DNA of 30,456 bases from Thermoplasmata archaeon (GTDB taxonomy: Archaea; Thermoplasmatota; Thermoplasmata; Lutacidiplasmatales; UBA184). Location of the stretch: the NCBI GenBank assembly GCA_021798415.1, contig JAJZGO010000006.1, forward strand, positions 1-30,456, given 5' to 3'. This document shows positions 23,066 through 30,456 of the stretch, piece after piece; within the stretch, counting starts at the first letter, position 1, and each line of letters starts with the position of its first letter. The position numbers and the translations under genes were made by a program. The notes below the pieces were generated by a model that saw only the letters and a program-made list of their open reading frames with translations, had not been told where the DNA came from and made no database searches.

Positions 23066-23901
23066 CGATCCCCGGCGCCCCCGACTGCTCGGCGTCCTGC
23101 CCGTTCTCGGGCGGACGCGGGTCCGCGTTCGACTTCCCGGTGGGCCAGATCCGTCGCGTGGCGGCCGGGGGACCGGATCCGAGAGGCGATGTGGACGAGA
23201 CCAAGCGCAACGTTCTCAAGCTCCTCGCCGTCGCGGGGATCGTCGGAGCCGGCGCGGGGGGCCTCGGGGGCGGCGCGATCCAGTTCCTCCAGCCGCCGAC
23301 GATAGGGATCTCGAGCTACCCAAGGGTGCAGCTGCTCGACGTCGACGGGAGCCCGCTCACGGTCGCCAAGGTCGAGAGCGAGTACAGCGCCGAGACCGCC
23401 GACCTCTTCCTGTTCTACTATCCGCTGCGCAACGAGCCGAACTTCCTCCTCAACCTCTACCCGGCGAGCGGCACTCCGAACGGCCAGAACGGGGCCGAGA
23501 ACGTACCGGGAGGGATCGGCACCCACCAGTCGATCGTGGCGTACAGCGCGATCTGCCAGCACCTGGGATGCCCCGCACCGGCGATCGCCTACTACCCGCC
23601 GGGCACCTGCCCGCAGACGCCGGGGGGCAAGGCGTTCTACATCCACTGCTCCTGTCACGGGTCGACGTACGACGTCACGAACGGGGCGGCGAACCTGACC
23701 GGCCCGGCCGTCCTCCCGCTCCCCCAGGTCGTGCTCGTGACCGACCAGACGGGCAACACGGCGGGCAACATCTTCGCGACGTCGATGGTCGGCCCGCCGG
23801 TGAACGGGCACCTCAACACCCTGCAGGGGGACTACGGCGTCGGAGCGACCTCGCAGATCGCGAAGGAGTCTCCGGTGATCCTGTGCAACTTCCCCACCTA
23901 G
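23062..23901 (+). CDS. Rieske 2Fe-2S protein of a cytochrome bc-type complex
   Basis: Takes electrons from quinol at the outer side of the membrane. The cluster motifs are CQHLGC (165-170) and CSCHGS (196-201): ligands C165, H167, C196 and H199, with the stabilising disulfide C170-C198. A membrane/signal helix (about 50-72) follows DETKRNVLKLL, which looks like a Tat signal with Lys-Arg instead of Arg-Arg; Tat genes directly upstream support Tat export. Residues 1-47 are a cytoplasmic extension with two cysteines (C9, C13). An insert of about 25 residues lies between the two cluster motifs and includes C183. GTG 23062 has a strong GGAGG upstream and overlaps the previous stop. Length is 279 residues. 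Confidence 0.93.
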   Translation: MTIPGAPDCSASCPFSGGRGSAFDFPVGQIRRVAAGGPDPRGDVDETKRNVLKLLAVAGIVGAGAGGLGGGAIQFLQPPTIGISSYPRVQLLDVDGSPLTVAKVESEYSAETADLFLFYYPLRNEPNFLLNLYPASGTPNGQNGAENVPGGIGTHQSIVAYSAICQHLGCPAPAIAYYPPGTCPQTPGGKAFYIHCSCHGSTYDVTNGAANLTGPAVLPLPQVVLVTDQTGNTAGNIFATSMVGPPVNGHLNTLQGDYGVGATSQIAKESPVILCNFPT

Positions 23902-23914
23902 AGGTCGCGGTCGA

Positions 23915-25264
23915 ATGACGTTCTCGAACTGGTACAACCGCTCCCTCAACAAGATCTGGGGGTTCGTCGAGGACCGGACCTCGATGCGCAAGTGGGCGCT
24001 CCGGCCCCAGCCGGAGTTCTCGTTCAAGCCGTCGTACTGGACGGGGGCGTTCGTCGTCAACGCGTTCCTCTTCCAGGTGGTCTCGGGCGCGCTCCTCCTG
24101 TTCTACTACCAGCCGAGCACCGCGCCGACGCTGACGGCGTGCGGCCAGCCGGTCGGCACCTTCTCCGTCGCCCCGGCGGCCTGGTGCTCGACGTACTACA
24201 TCATCCACTCGATCCCGATGGGCTCGCTCCTCCTGTCGAGCCACCTCTACGGCGCCTACGCGATGATCTTCCTCATGTTCCTCCACTTCTTCCGGGGCTA
24301 CTACCTCGGAGTGTACAAGGCCCCGCGCGAGTTCTCCTGGATGGTCGGGACCCTCCTCATGGTCATGACCCTCGGGATGGGGTTCACGGGGTACCTCCTG
24401 CCCTACACCCAGCTCTCCTACAACGCGACGAACGTCGGGATCGTCCTCGCGCTCCGCCTGCCCACGGTCGGACCGCTCCTCGGTCCGTTCATCCTCGCCG
24501 ACGGGACCTCGCAGGGGCTCCTGTCCCGCATGTTCGACGCCCACGTGCTTCTCATCCCGCTCGCGCTCGGGGGGCTTCTCTACGCGCACATCGCGCTCTT
24601 CGAGTCGCACGGGATCGCTCCGCCCGCGAGCTCCGACCCGACCCAGCGGCGCCGATTCACCGAGCGGGAGGACAAGAAGTCCGTCCCGTTCATGCCGCAC
24701 ATCTTCTTCTACATCACGAAGTGGGGGCTCCTCTACGTCGGGGTCCTCCTCGGGATCGCGGCCCTGTGGCCGTGGAGCCTCCCGACGTACGTCGGCAACC
24801 TCGCCGCGGCCGGGGTCGTCACGGAGCCCGATTGGTACTTCCTCTGGCTGTTCAAGCTCGTCGACTTCCAGGGCGTGACGCCGGTCATCGCGGTCGGCCT
24901 CTCGAACGTCCTCCTCGTCTACGTGCTGCTCCTGCCGTTCCTCGACCGGTCGAAGCGCACGCACCCGCGCGACCGCCCGCTCTTCATCTGGCTCGCGACG
25001 AGCTTGCTCGCGTTCTTCGTCATGATGACCGTCTGGGGCGGGGAGACGCCCGGGGTCCAGATCACGCCGCCGAGCGTCGCGATCACGCTCGGTCCGATCT
25101 TCGTCGTGAACGGCCTCGTGGTCGCGCTCTTCCACTGGCGGTACCGCCGTAGCTACGAGCGCCGCCTCGCCGCGCGGATGTTCCCCTACGCGGGGCCGTT
25201 CCCCGCCGCCCATTCTCCCGCGGCCGGCGCGACCCCGGCCCCGGAGGTGGCGTCCCGTGAGTAG
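23915..25264 (+). CDS. Cytochrome b (bc-type, full-length)
   Basis: Membrane core of the quinol-oxidising complex with two b hemes. The ligand pairs are H110/H124 and H210/H225 (13 and 14 residues between them). The C-terminal part carries the quinol-site motif as PDWY (305-308) instead of the usual PEWY. About eight membrane helices over 449 residues correspond to cytochrome b6 and subunit IV joined in one chain. Residues 66-95 form an extra-membrane loop with two cysteines (C76, C91) that could form a disulfide. ATG 23915 lies 13 bases after the Rieske stop with AGAGGT upstream. Its stop overlaps the next gene by 8 bases. Confidence 0.95.
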   Translation: MTFSNWYNRSLNKIWGFVEDRTSMRKWALRPQPEFSFKPSYWTGAFVVNAFLFQVVSGALLLFYYQPSTAPTLTACGQPVGTFSVAPAAWCSTYYIIHSIPMGSLLLSSHLYGAYAMIFLMFLHFFRGYYLGVYKAPREFSWMVGTLLMVMTLGMGFTGYLLPYTQLSYNATNVGIVLALRLPTVGPLLGPFILADGTSQGLLSRMFDAHVLLIPLALGGLLYAHIALFESHGIAPPASSDPTQRRRFTEREDKKSVPFMPHIFFYITKWGLLYVGVLLGIAALWPWSLPTYVGNLAAAGVVTEPDWYFLWLFKLVDFQGVTPVIAVGLSNVLLVYVLLLPFLDRSKRTHPRDRPLFIWLATSLLAFFVMMTVWGGETPGVQITPPSVAITLGPIFVVNGLVVALFHWRYRRSYERRLAARMFPYAGPFPAAHSPAAGATPAPEVASRE

Positions 25265-25520
25265 CGCGGTCGAGCGCCCGAAGTGGAACACCGCCCCCCT
25301 TTGGGGGATCCTCGCCGTCCTGCTCGTCTTCGGGACCGTGGGGGCCGCTACGGTCGTCTACGGAGTGCTCGCGGTGATCGGCGGCTCGCTCTGGGCGCTC
25401 GCGATCGCCGCGATCGGCGCGGTCGTCGCCGCCCTCGCCTTTCTGTTCATGGCCGGCATCCTCTACCGGGTCGACCGGTACCGCGGGGCCAACGCGCGGA
25501 GGGTCGAGCTCTTTGAGTAG
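25257..25520 (+). CDS. 87-residue two-helix membrane protein
   Basis: Not recognised. Two membrane helices (about 14-38 and 43-68) are followed by a basic end (YRVDRYRGANARRVELFE). GTG 25257 overlaps the cytochrome b stop by 8 bases and has an excellent Shine-Dalgarno GGAGGTGG 7-8 bases upstream, so it is certainly translated as part of the cluster. Its place between cytochrome b and oxidase subunit I makes an accessory subunit of either complex likely. Confidence 0.78.
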   Translation: MSSAVERPKWNTAPLWGILAVLLVFGTVGAATVVYGVLAVIGGSLWALAIAAIGAVVAALAFLFMAGILYRVDRYRGANARRVELFE

Positions 25521-25884
25521 CGAGATGCCCGACGAGGAGCTGCGCGCGGTGCGCGCCCGCGTCCTCGACCTCTACACGGCGGTCGAGGTGCTGATGCTGC
25601 TCGGCATCGCGGTCCTGATCGTCTACGCGATCCGGATCGGACCGCTCACGAGCCCGGGGGCGCAGGAATCGTTCGGCCTCGCCGCCGCCCTCATCTTCCT
25701 GATGGGCACCGTCGTCGCCCACCTCGTCGACCGGACCTACCGGTCGTGGCCGCTCGGCCGCCGGTTCCGTCCCACGCCGCCCGGCCCCGTGACCGTCGCA
25801 GCCCAGGGGCGGTTCCTCAAGGTCGTCGTGCTGGTCGTCGCCGCCGCGGCGGTCGCGTACATACTAGGGGGACTTATCGCGTGA
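25513..25884 (+). CDS. 123-residue three-helix membrane protein
   Basis: Not recognised. Three hydrophobic segments (about 23-41, 54-72 and 100-121) are visible. I prefer TTG 25513, because GGAGGG ends 8 bases before it and because the layout repeats the previous junction: both start regions read (G/T)TGAGTAGCG with the upstream stop TAG inside. ATG 25525, four codons later, is the alternative. The coding overlap with the 87-residue gene is 8 bases. It may be a small oxidase subunit analogous to subunit III/IV, but it shows no diagnostic residues. Confidence 0.76.
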   Translation: MSSEMPDEELRAVRARVLDLYTAVEVLMLLGIAVLIVYAIRIGPLTSPGAQESFGLAAALIFLMGTVVAHLVDRTYRSWPLGRRFRPTPPGPVTVAAQGRFLKVVVLVVAAAAVAYILGGLIA

Positions 25885-25903
25885 CGGCCCGAGGGAGGGG
25901 GCG

Positions 25904-27580
25904 ATGACCGACTTCCTCGAGCCGATGACCCTCGTCGCGCTCGTCGTGGGGGTCGCGGGGTTCTTCCTCTGGGCGCTCGCCTACCACGGGGAGTGGCTCG
26001 TCCCCGCGATCAAGAAGTGGCTCTTCACGACCGACCACAAGCGCATCGGCCTCATGTACATCGTCACGGGGTTGATGTTCTTCTTCATCGGCGGGATCTA
26101 CGCGATGCTGATCCGGACCGACCTCGGGTTCGTTCAGGGGCTCGGCCTCGACCCCCAGACGACCCTCGGGATCACGCCGGACGTCTACTCGACCCTGTTC
26201 ACGATGCACGGGGTCCTGATGATCTTCATGTTCATCATGCCGACCCTCGCCGGGTTCGGCAACTACCTCGTTCCCTCGATGATCGGTTCGCGGGAGATGG
26301 CGCTCCCGCGGATCAACGCGATCGCGTTCTGGCTGATCCCGCCCGCCGGCATCATCCTCATGCTGTCGAACGCGAACGCCGGGTGGACCGGCTACGTCCC
26401 GTTGAGCGTGAACATGCCCGGGAACGGGATCGACCTCTGGATCCTCGGGCTCCACATCCTCACGATCTCCTCGATGCTGGGGGCGATCAACTTCCTCGTC
26501 ACGATCCTGAAGCACCGGGCGCCGGGCGTGCACTACTGGAACATGCCGCTCTTCGTCTGGTCGATCCTCATCAACGCGGTCCTGCTCATCTTCGCTCTCC
26601 CGAGCCTGTCCATCGGGCTCACGATGGTCCTCTCCGACCGGCTCTTCGGGACGCATATCCTGGCGGCGGCGAACGGGACGCCGCTCGGGGGGGCGCTCCT
26701 CTACCAGAACGTCTTCTGGTTCTTCGCCCATCCCGAGGTCTACATCATGGTCCTGCCCGCGTTCGGGATCGTGTCGACCGTCCTCCCGAAGCTCGCCCGC
26801 AAGGACATCTACGGCTACGGGGCGATGGCGGTCGCCCTCGGCACCTTCGCGGTGCTCAGCTTCGCCGTCTGGGAGCACCACATGTTCGTGACCGGGATCT
26901 CGACGAACGTCCGGTTCGTGTTCATGCTCGCGACGATGGCGATCGCGGTCCCGAGCGCCGTCAAGACGTTCAACTGGGTCGCGACGCTCTGGGGCGGTCG
27001 GATCTGGATGGCCGTCCCGATGTGGTTCTGCATCGCGTTCATCACCGGGTTCGTCATCGGCGGGCTCTCGGGCCTGATGCTCGCCTCGATCCCGATCGAC
27101 TACCTCTACCACGGGACCTACTTCGTGGTCGCCCACTTCCACTACATCCTGCTCGGCGGGACGCTGATGGCGCTCTTCGCCGGGATCTACTTCTACTTCC
27201 CGATCCTGACCCATCGCTGGTACAGCCAGCCGCTCGGCCAGGTCCACTTCCTGCTCACGTACGTCGGGGTGAACCTGCTCCTCTTCCCGATGTTCATCCT
27301 CGGCGCCGAGGGGATGCCCCGCCGCGTCTACACCTACCTTTGGACGGGGAACTTCCAGGCCCTCAACTTCCTCTCGACGCTCGGGGCGTTCATCCTGGGG
27401 ATCGGCCAGCTCGTCTTCGCCTACAACATGGTCTACAGCTACTTCGCGGGCCGGCCGGTCACGTCGGACGACCCGTGGGGCGAGGAGCTCGCGGCGACGA
27501 TGACCGGCCCCGTCCGCGCGCCCGCCCCCGCCCGGCTCCCGACGCCGATGCCGACCGCCGCTCCCGGGGAGACCCCGTAG
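25904..27580 (+). CDS. coxA: Heme-copper oxidase subunit I (A-type)
   Basis: Catalytic subunit of the terminal oxidase, reducing oxygen to water and pumping protons. About 12-13 membrane helices in 558 residues. Metal ligands are all present: low-spin heme H102 and H413, CuB H276, H325 and H326, and high-spin heme H411 (VVAHFHY). HPEVY supplies E278 and the cross-linked Y280, the A1-type arrangement; the K-channel lysine is K354. The D-channel entrance region reads SREMALPRIN, with Glu131 where the family usually has Asp. THDTY, usual before the heme ligands, is YHGTY here. GGGAGG precedes ATG 25904. The Pro-rich C-terminus is cytoplasmic. It is followed 1 base later by ctaA. Confidence 0.97.
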   Translation: MTDFLEPMTLVALVVGVAGFFLWALAYHGEWLVPAIKKWLFTTDHKRIGLMYIVTGLMFFFIGGIYAMLIRTDLGFVQGLGLDPQTTLGITPDVYSTLFTMHGVLMIFMFIMPTLAGFGNYLVPSMIGSREMALPRINAIAFWLIPPAGIILMLSNANAGWTGYVPLSVNMPGNGIDLWILGLHILTISSMLGAINFLVTILKHRAPGVHYWNMPLFVWSILINAVLLIFALPSLSIGLTMVLSDRLFGTHILAAANGTPLGGALLYQNVFWFFAHPEVYIMVLPAFGIVSTVLPKLARKDIYGYGAMAVALGTFAVLSFAVWEHHMFVTGISTNVRFVFMLATMAIAVPSAVKTFNWVATLWGGRIWMAVPMWFCIAFITGFVIGGLSGLMLASIPIDYLYHGTYFVVAHFHYILLGGTLMALFAGIYFYFPILTHRWYSQPLGQVHFLLTYVGVNLLLFPMFILGAEGMPRRVYTYLWTGNFQALNFLSTLGAFILGIGQLVFAYNMVYSYFAGRPVTSDDPWGEELAATMTGPVRAPAPARLPTPMPTAAPGETP

Positions 27581-27581
27581 G

Positions 27582-28154
27582 GTGTCCGTGCGCGGCCACG
27601 ACCTCTTCCGCTACGCGACGGTCTTCGCGTGCATCCTCTGCTACACGACCATTCTCCTCGGTGGGAACGTGATGGCGAGCGACAGCGGCCTCGCCTGCCC
27701 CGCGTGGCCGTCGTGCACGGGCAACGGGAACTTCCTGCCCGCGTTCCAGGGCGGGGTCGCGCTCGAGTGGAGCCACCGGGTCTCCGCGTTCTTCCTCTCG
27801 GTGAGCATCGTCGTCCTCGCGCTGCTCGGCGTCGTCTACGAGCGCGCGCGCAAGGTCCTCTTCCGTCTCGGGCTCGTCGCCCTCGCGCTCGTCGTCGCCG
27901 AGGCGCTCCTCGGCGGCCTCGTGGTCGAGAGCCAGCTCCGCGTGGCCCTCGTCCTCACCCATCTCGGCATCGCGACCGCGCTCTTCGGCCTCCTCCTCGT
28001 GCTCGTGCTCCTCTCGAACCTCCGCGAGCTCCCGCGCCGGTGGGTCGAGTGGGCCCGCCGCGCTTCGGACGAGACGGCCGTCCCCGCCTCCGGCCCCACC
28101 GGGAACGACCCCGCGGCTCCCGGCACCCCCGTCGGGTGGCCCCGGGAAGGCTAA
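27582..28154 (+). CDS. ctaA: Heme A synthase, half-size archaeal CtaA
   Basis: Oxidises the methyl group of heme O to make heme A for the oxidase. At 190 residues with four membrane helices it is the short archaeal form, about half of the bacterial protein, expected to work as a dimer. The outer loop has the conserved cysteine pair in ACPAWPSC (C39, C45); the heme histidines are H65 (EWSHR) and H127 (LTHLG). The last 40 residues are a hydrophilic Pro/Ala tail. GTG 27582 begins directly after the subunit I stop. Together with ctaB it indicates that the oxidase uses heme A. Confidence 0.93.
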   Translation: MSVRGHDLFRYATVFACILCYTTILLGGNVMASDSGLACPAWPSCTGNGNFLPAFQGGVALEWSHRVSAFFLSVSIVVLALLGVVYERARKVLFRLGLVALALVVAEALLGGLVVESQLRVALVLTHLGIATALFGLLLVLVLLSNLRELPRRWVEWARRASDETAVPASGPTGNDPAAPGTPVGWPREG

Positions 28155-28156
28155 AC
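28149..28156 (+). promoter_or_regulatory. TATA-like box for ctaB, overlapping the ctaA stop
   Basis: GGCTAAAC is centred about 30 bases before ATG 28183 and includes the TAA stop of ctaA. It predicts a leaderless ctaB transcript separate from the preceding cluster. Confidence 0.5.
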
Positions 28157-28182
28157 CCCACCGCGAACTCGCGGGTCCGTCC

Positions 28183-29115
28183 ATGAGCGAAGGGGCGGAG
28201 CCGTCGCCGGCGGACCCTGCCGGCGCCCCGACCCGCCTCGCCGACTTCGTCGAGCTCGCCAAGCCCGGGATCACCGCCCTCATCTGCCTGGTCGCGGTCG
28301 GGGGGTTCGTCCTCGCCGACCCCCGGTCGATCGACCTTCCCCGTCTCGCGATCCTCGTCGCGACCGGCGCGAGCGCCTCGGCCGGCGCCGCGATGCTGAA
28401 CCACTACCTCGACCGGGACCTCGACCTGCGGATGAAGCGGACGCGCGGCCGTCCCCTCCCCGCCGAACGGATCGCTCCCGAGGGGCTCGCCGCGGCGCTC
28501 GGGATCGGGCTCCTCGCGCTCGGCATCGGGGCCGCGACGGTGTTCCTCAACCCGCTGACGGGGTTCTCGATCCTCCTCGGGGGCCTCACGTACGTCGTCG
28601 TCTACACGCTCTGGCTCAAGCGGCGCTCGAGCTGGAACATCGTGGTCGGGGGGTTCGCGGGGAGCGCTCCCGCGCTCGCGGGGAGCGCTGCGGCGGTCGG
28701 CGGGTACACGTGGGGGGTCGTCGCGTTCGCGGTCCTGGTCTTCCTCTGGACCCCACCGCACTTCTGGAGCCTCGCGCTCCTCCTCAAGGACGACTACGCC
28801 CGGGCCGGCCTCCCGATGCTGCCGCGCATGGACGACACCGGCTTCTCGGGGAAGGTCGTGGTCGTCTCGGCCGCCCTCCTCGTGCCGGCCGCGCTCCTCA
28901 TCGGCGTGTCGGGCGCGGTGACCTGGCCGGTCCTCGTGGCGCTGCTCGCCCTCGGCCTCCTCTTCGTCGCGTTGACCCTTCCGCTCTGGCGGGTCGTCAC
29001 CGCGAAGACCGCCCGACGCGGGTTCATCTTCTCGGGCCCGTACCTCCTCCTCGTCATCGTCGCGCTGATCGCCAATGCCCCGCTCGTCCTCCACGGGTTC
29101 CCGACGGGGCTCTGA
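28183..29115 (+). CDS. ctaB: Protoheme IX farnesyltransferase (heme O synthase)
   Basis: Adds the farnesyl chain to heme B to make heme O, the substrate of CtaA. It is a UbiA-family prenyltransferase with about eight to nine membrane helices in 310 residues. The first Asp-rich motif is NHYLDRDLDLRMKRTRGRPLP (N73, D77, D81), and the second region is HFWSLALLLKDDYARAGLPM with the paired aspartates. LAKPGITALI near the start is also typical. ATG 28183 lies at a leaderless distance from the TATA-like box. Confidence 0.95.
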   Translation: MSEGAEPSPADPAGAPTRLADFVELAKPGITALICLVAVGGFVLADPRSIDLPRLAILVATGASASAGAAMLNHYLDRDLDLRMKRTRGRPLPAERIAPEGLAAALGIGLLALGIGAATVFLNPLTGFSILLGGLTYVVVYTLWLKRRSSWNIVVGGFAGSAPALAGSAAAVGGYTWGVVAFAVLVFLWTPPHFWSLALLLKDDYARAGLPMLPRMDDTGFSGKVVVVSAALLVPAALLIGVSGAVTWPVLVALLALGLLFVALTLPLWRVVTAKTARRGFIFSGPYLLLVIVALIANAPLVLHGFPTGL

Positions 29116-29144
29116 GCGGGGACGCGCTTCCGGGCGGTCGGTGA

Positions 29145-29153
29145 GCTTATCAT
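29145..29153 (+). promoter_or_regulatory. TATA-like box for the 237-residue gene
   Basis: GCTTATCAT is centred about 29 bases before ATG 29178 and predicts a leaderless transcript. Confidence 0.55.
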
Positions 29154-29177
29154 GCCCGACCGGTACTCACGTTCTCG

Positions 29178-29891
29178 ATGCCGGACTCCGCCCGGGCCGG
29201 AGGCGTCTCCGACCGCCTGCGCGCCACCGAGACCGTCCTGAGACGGCTCGGGTACTCGCGGGTGTCGGCGGGGCGCGCGCCCGCTCCGCTCCAGCCGTCG
29301 TTCTGGGTCCAGGAGGCGGGAGTCCCGCGCCGGACGTTCCCCGTCTTCGTGCCTCCGTCCGGTCGCGCCACCGTCGCCGAGGGGATCGACCGCTGGGTCG
29401 ATGGCCTGCGCGGCGTCCCGTCGAAGGCGGCCCGGGCGATCTTCGTCGTGCCGAGCGACGCGGACGCGGACGAGGCCTGGGCGCGCCTCGGGGGCACGAC
29501 CATGGCGACGATCGACCACGAGGTATCGATCCTGGTCGTTCCGCTCGCCGAGCGGGCGGGCGACGCCCCGCACTTTCACTTGAGGGTCGCCCCGCCCGCG
29601 GAGGTCCTCAGGTTCGCGACAGGGATCGTGGTCGGCCTCTTCCGCCGGGCACAGGCGGCCGAAGGGTCGAGCCAGATCGACTTCGAGGAGCTCCTCGGGC
29701 TCCTGAAGGGACGGTTCGGCCTCGACGTCCAGCGCTCGCTCGGCGTCCGGTCGGACGAGGACGCGCTCTTCGTCCTCTACCAGCTCGCGCAGCGCGACGC
29801 CTACGCACCGGGCGACCCCGGCGCGAACCTCCACCTCCTCGTCCTGAAGCCGAGCGGCCCCGCGGCCCGCCTCCCCTGGTTCTCCGGCTAG
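29178..29891 (+). CDS. Unrecognised soluble protein, 237 residues
   Basis: I do not recognise it. The gene has its own TATA box and window-like codon use. The sequence suggests an alpha/beta fold: strands such as RTFPVFVPP, RAIFVVPSD and VSILVVPLAE alternate with helices, and the C-terminal third (about 150-215) is helical (RFATGIVVGLFRRAQAAEG, DEDALFVLYQLAQRDAY). There are no membrane segments, cysteines or nucleotide-binding loops. It lies between ctaB and a small membrane protein, but with separate promoters, so no link to respiration can be claimed. Confidence 0.75.
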   Translation: MPDSARAGGVSDRLRATETVLRRLGYSRVSAGRAPAPLQPSFWVQEAGVPRRTFPVFVPPSGRATVAEGIDRWVDGLRGVPSKAARAIFVVPSDADADEAWARLGGTTMATIDHEVSILVVPLAERAGDAPHFHLRVAPPAEVLRFATGIVVGLFRRAQAAEGSSQIDFEELLGLLKGRFGLDVQRSLGVRSDEDALFVLYQLAQRDAYAPGDPGANLHLLVLKPSGPAARLPWFSG

Positions 29892-29916
29892 TGCCTCGAC
29901 GACACGAACCGAGCCG

Positions 29917-29925
29917 TTAAGAATC
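29917..29925 (+). promoter_or_regulatory. TATA-like box for the 61-residue membrane protein
   Basis: GTTAAGAAT is centred about 30 bases before ATG 29951 and predicts a leaderless transcript. Confidence 0.6.
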
Positions 29926-29950
29926 CGGCCCGGTCTGCGACGGCCGTCGG

Positions 29951-30136
29951 ATGAGCGCTCCCGCGGAGGCGTATCGGTCGCCGTACACTCCGTACGCCGG
30001 CAGCTCGACCCCGCCCGCCACCGTCGCGCCCGCCGAAGGGAAGCTCGACCTCTGGACGTTCTTCTGGCTCGCGCTCGTCAACACCGCGATCATCGCGGTG
30101 TCGGGGATCGTGACGTGGTGGTTCGTCCACCACTAG
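29951..30136 (+). CDS. 61-residue single-helix membrane protein
   Basis: A short gene supported by its own TATA box. The first 30 residues are Pro/Ala/Tyr-rich; residues 33-58 form one membrane helix rich in aromatics (LWTFFWLALVNTAIIAVSGI), ending WWFVHH. Small one-helix subunits of this kind accompany archaeal and bacterial heme-copper oxidases, and the oxidase locus ends nearby, so an oxidase subunit is possible. No family was recognised. Confidence 0.65.
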   Translation: MSAPAEAYRSPYTPYAGSSTPPATVAPAEGKLDLWTFFWLALVNTAIIAVSGIVTWWFVHH

Positions 30137-30163
30137 GCCGGGCGCGTCGGGCCGGGCAAACCA

Positions 30164-30172
30164 TTATCTAAG
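30164..30172 (+). promoter_or_regulatory. TATA-like box for tRNA-Pro
   Basis: TTATCTAAG lies about 37 bases before the mature tRNA 5' end, consistent with a short 5' leader removed by RNase P. Confidence 0.6.
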
Positions 30173-30204
30173 CGGGTCGGGTCGGCGCGCCGCCGACGCC
30201 TCGT

Positions 30205-30279
30205 GGGGCCGTGGGGTAGCTTGGACCATCCTTCTTGCTTGGGGTGCAAGAGACTCCGATTCAAATTCGGACGGCCCCA
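30205..30279 (+). tRNA. tRNA-Pro (anticodon GGG)
   Basis: The cloverleaf can be drawn fully. The acceptor stem GGGGCCG/CGGCCCC is perfect; the D arm has the GG of the loop; the anticodon stem CTTGC/GCAAG encloses the loop TTGGGGT with anticodon GGG (30241-30243); the T stem TCCGA/TCGGA encloses TTCAAAT. The discriminator is A. The genome continues CCT, so the final CCA is not fully encoded. No intron is present. Confidence 0.95.
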
Positions 30280-30456
30280 CCTCCTCGGGACCCGGACCCT
30301 CCTCTCCCGATAGCGACCGGGCGACGACCCGCCGGCTCGCGATCCCTGCTTCGGCCCGAGCGTCCGTCTCGACGGGGGCGCCTCGAGCCGAGGGGCGTTC
30401 GGCCCCCTTCGCCCCCGCCTATCCCTGGCGCCGATGCCGGGTCCGGTCGCGCCTCG

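Noticed and set aside
30280..30456. Possible gene or terminator after tRNA-Pro
   Set aside because: The last 177 bases show no T-run, no start with a signal and no recognisable motif.

Overview
The window is GC-rich archaeal chromosome, most likely from a Thermoplasmata-like member of the Euryarchaeota. The archaeal signs are a DnaG-type primase, the small (exonuclease) subunit of the D-family DNA polymerase, an XPD/Rad3 helicase, an AbrB-PhoU fusion regulator, A/T-rich TATA-like boxes about 25-30 bases before many start codons (apparently leaderless mRNAs), and Shine-Dalgarno sites mainly inside operons. The lineage is inferred from gene content, not from a phylogeny.

Left part (1-11040), housekeeping. 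A truncated dnaG on the minus strand faces away from an unrecognised 226-residue gene. Then come the PolD small subunit and cutA, whose reading frame runs 116 bases into the convergent pgk gene. A minus-strand operon holds two small coiled-coil genes, a ketopantoate reductase gene and pgk. On the plus strand follow malate dehydrogenase, a FixX-like ferredoxin, an unrecognised protein and XPD. The XPD frame has no ATG, GTG or TTG where its start should be.

Middle part (11041-17422). A 470-base convergent gap holds a very strong inverted repeat. A divergent pair of polytopic membrane proteins follows. They appear related to each other, and both have Cys clusters inside a hydrophobic segment; the larger one also has a duplicated His-Trp/His motif. 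I do not recognise this pair, and it is the best candidate here for an undescribed system. Next is a tightly overlapping three-gene operon: a heptose-phosphate kinase (HddA-like), a sedoheptulose-phosphate isomerase (GmhA-like) and a CBS-CBS-ParB/SerK-like protein. A lone polytopic membrane protein ends this part.

Right part (17423-30136), an aerobic respiratory locus. Two membrane-anchored cupredoxins flank a minus-strand pair made of a 48-residue membrane peptide and a CuA-type oxidase subunit II. After an AbrB-PhoU regulator, a long plus-strand cluster encodes TatA, TatC, a second TatA/B-like protein, a small membrane protein, Rieske protein, cytochrome b, two small membrane proteins, oxidase subunit I and a half-size heme A synthase. 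Heme O synthase, a hypothetical protein, a small membrane protein and tRNA-Pro(GGG) follow. Together these could form a quinol:cupredoxin:oxygen chain. I saw no CxxCH cytochrome c site in any gene, so the cupredoxins are the likely electron carriers between the Rieske/cytochrome b complex and CuA. A 9-base motif, CGTACGAAC, occurs in three promoter regions of this half and may mark a shared regulon.
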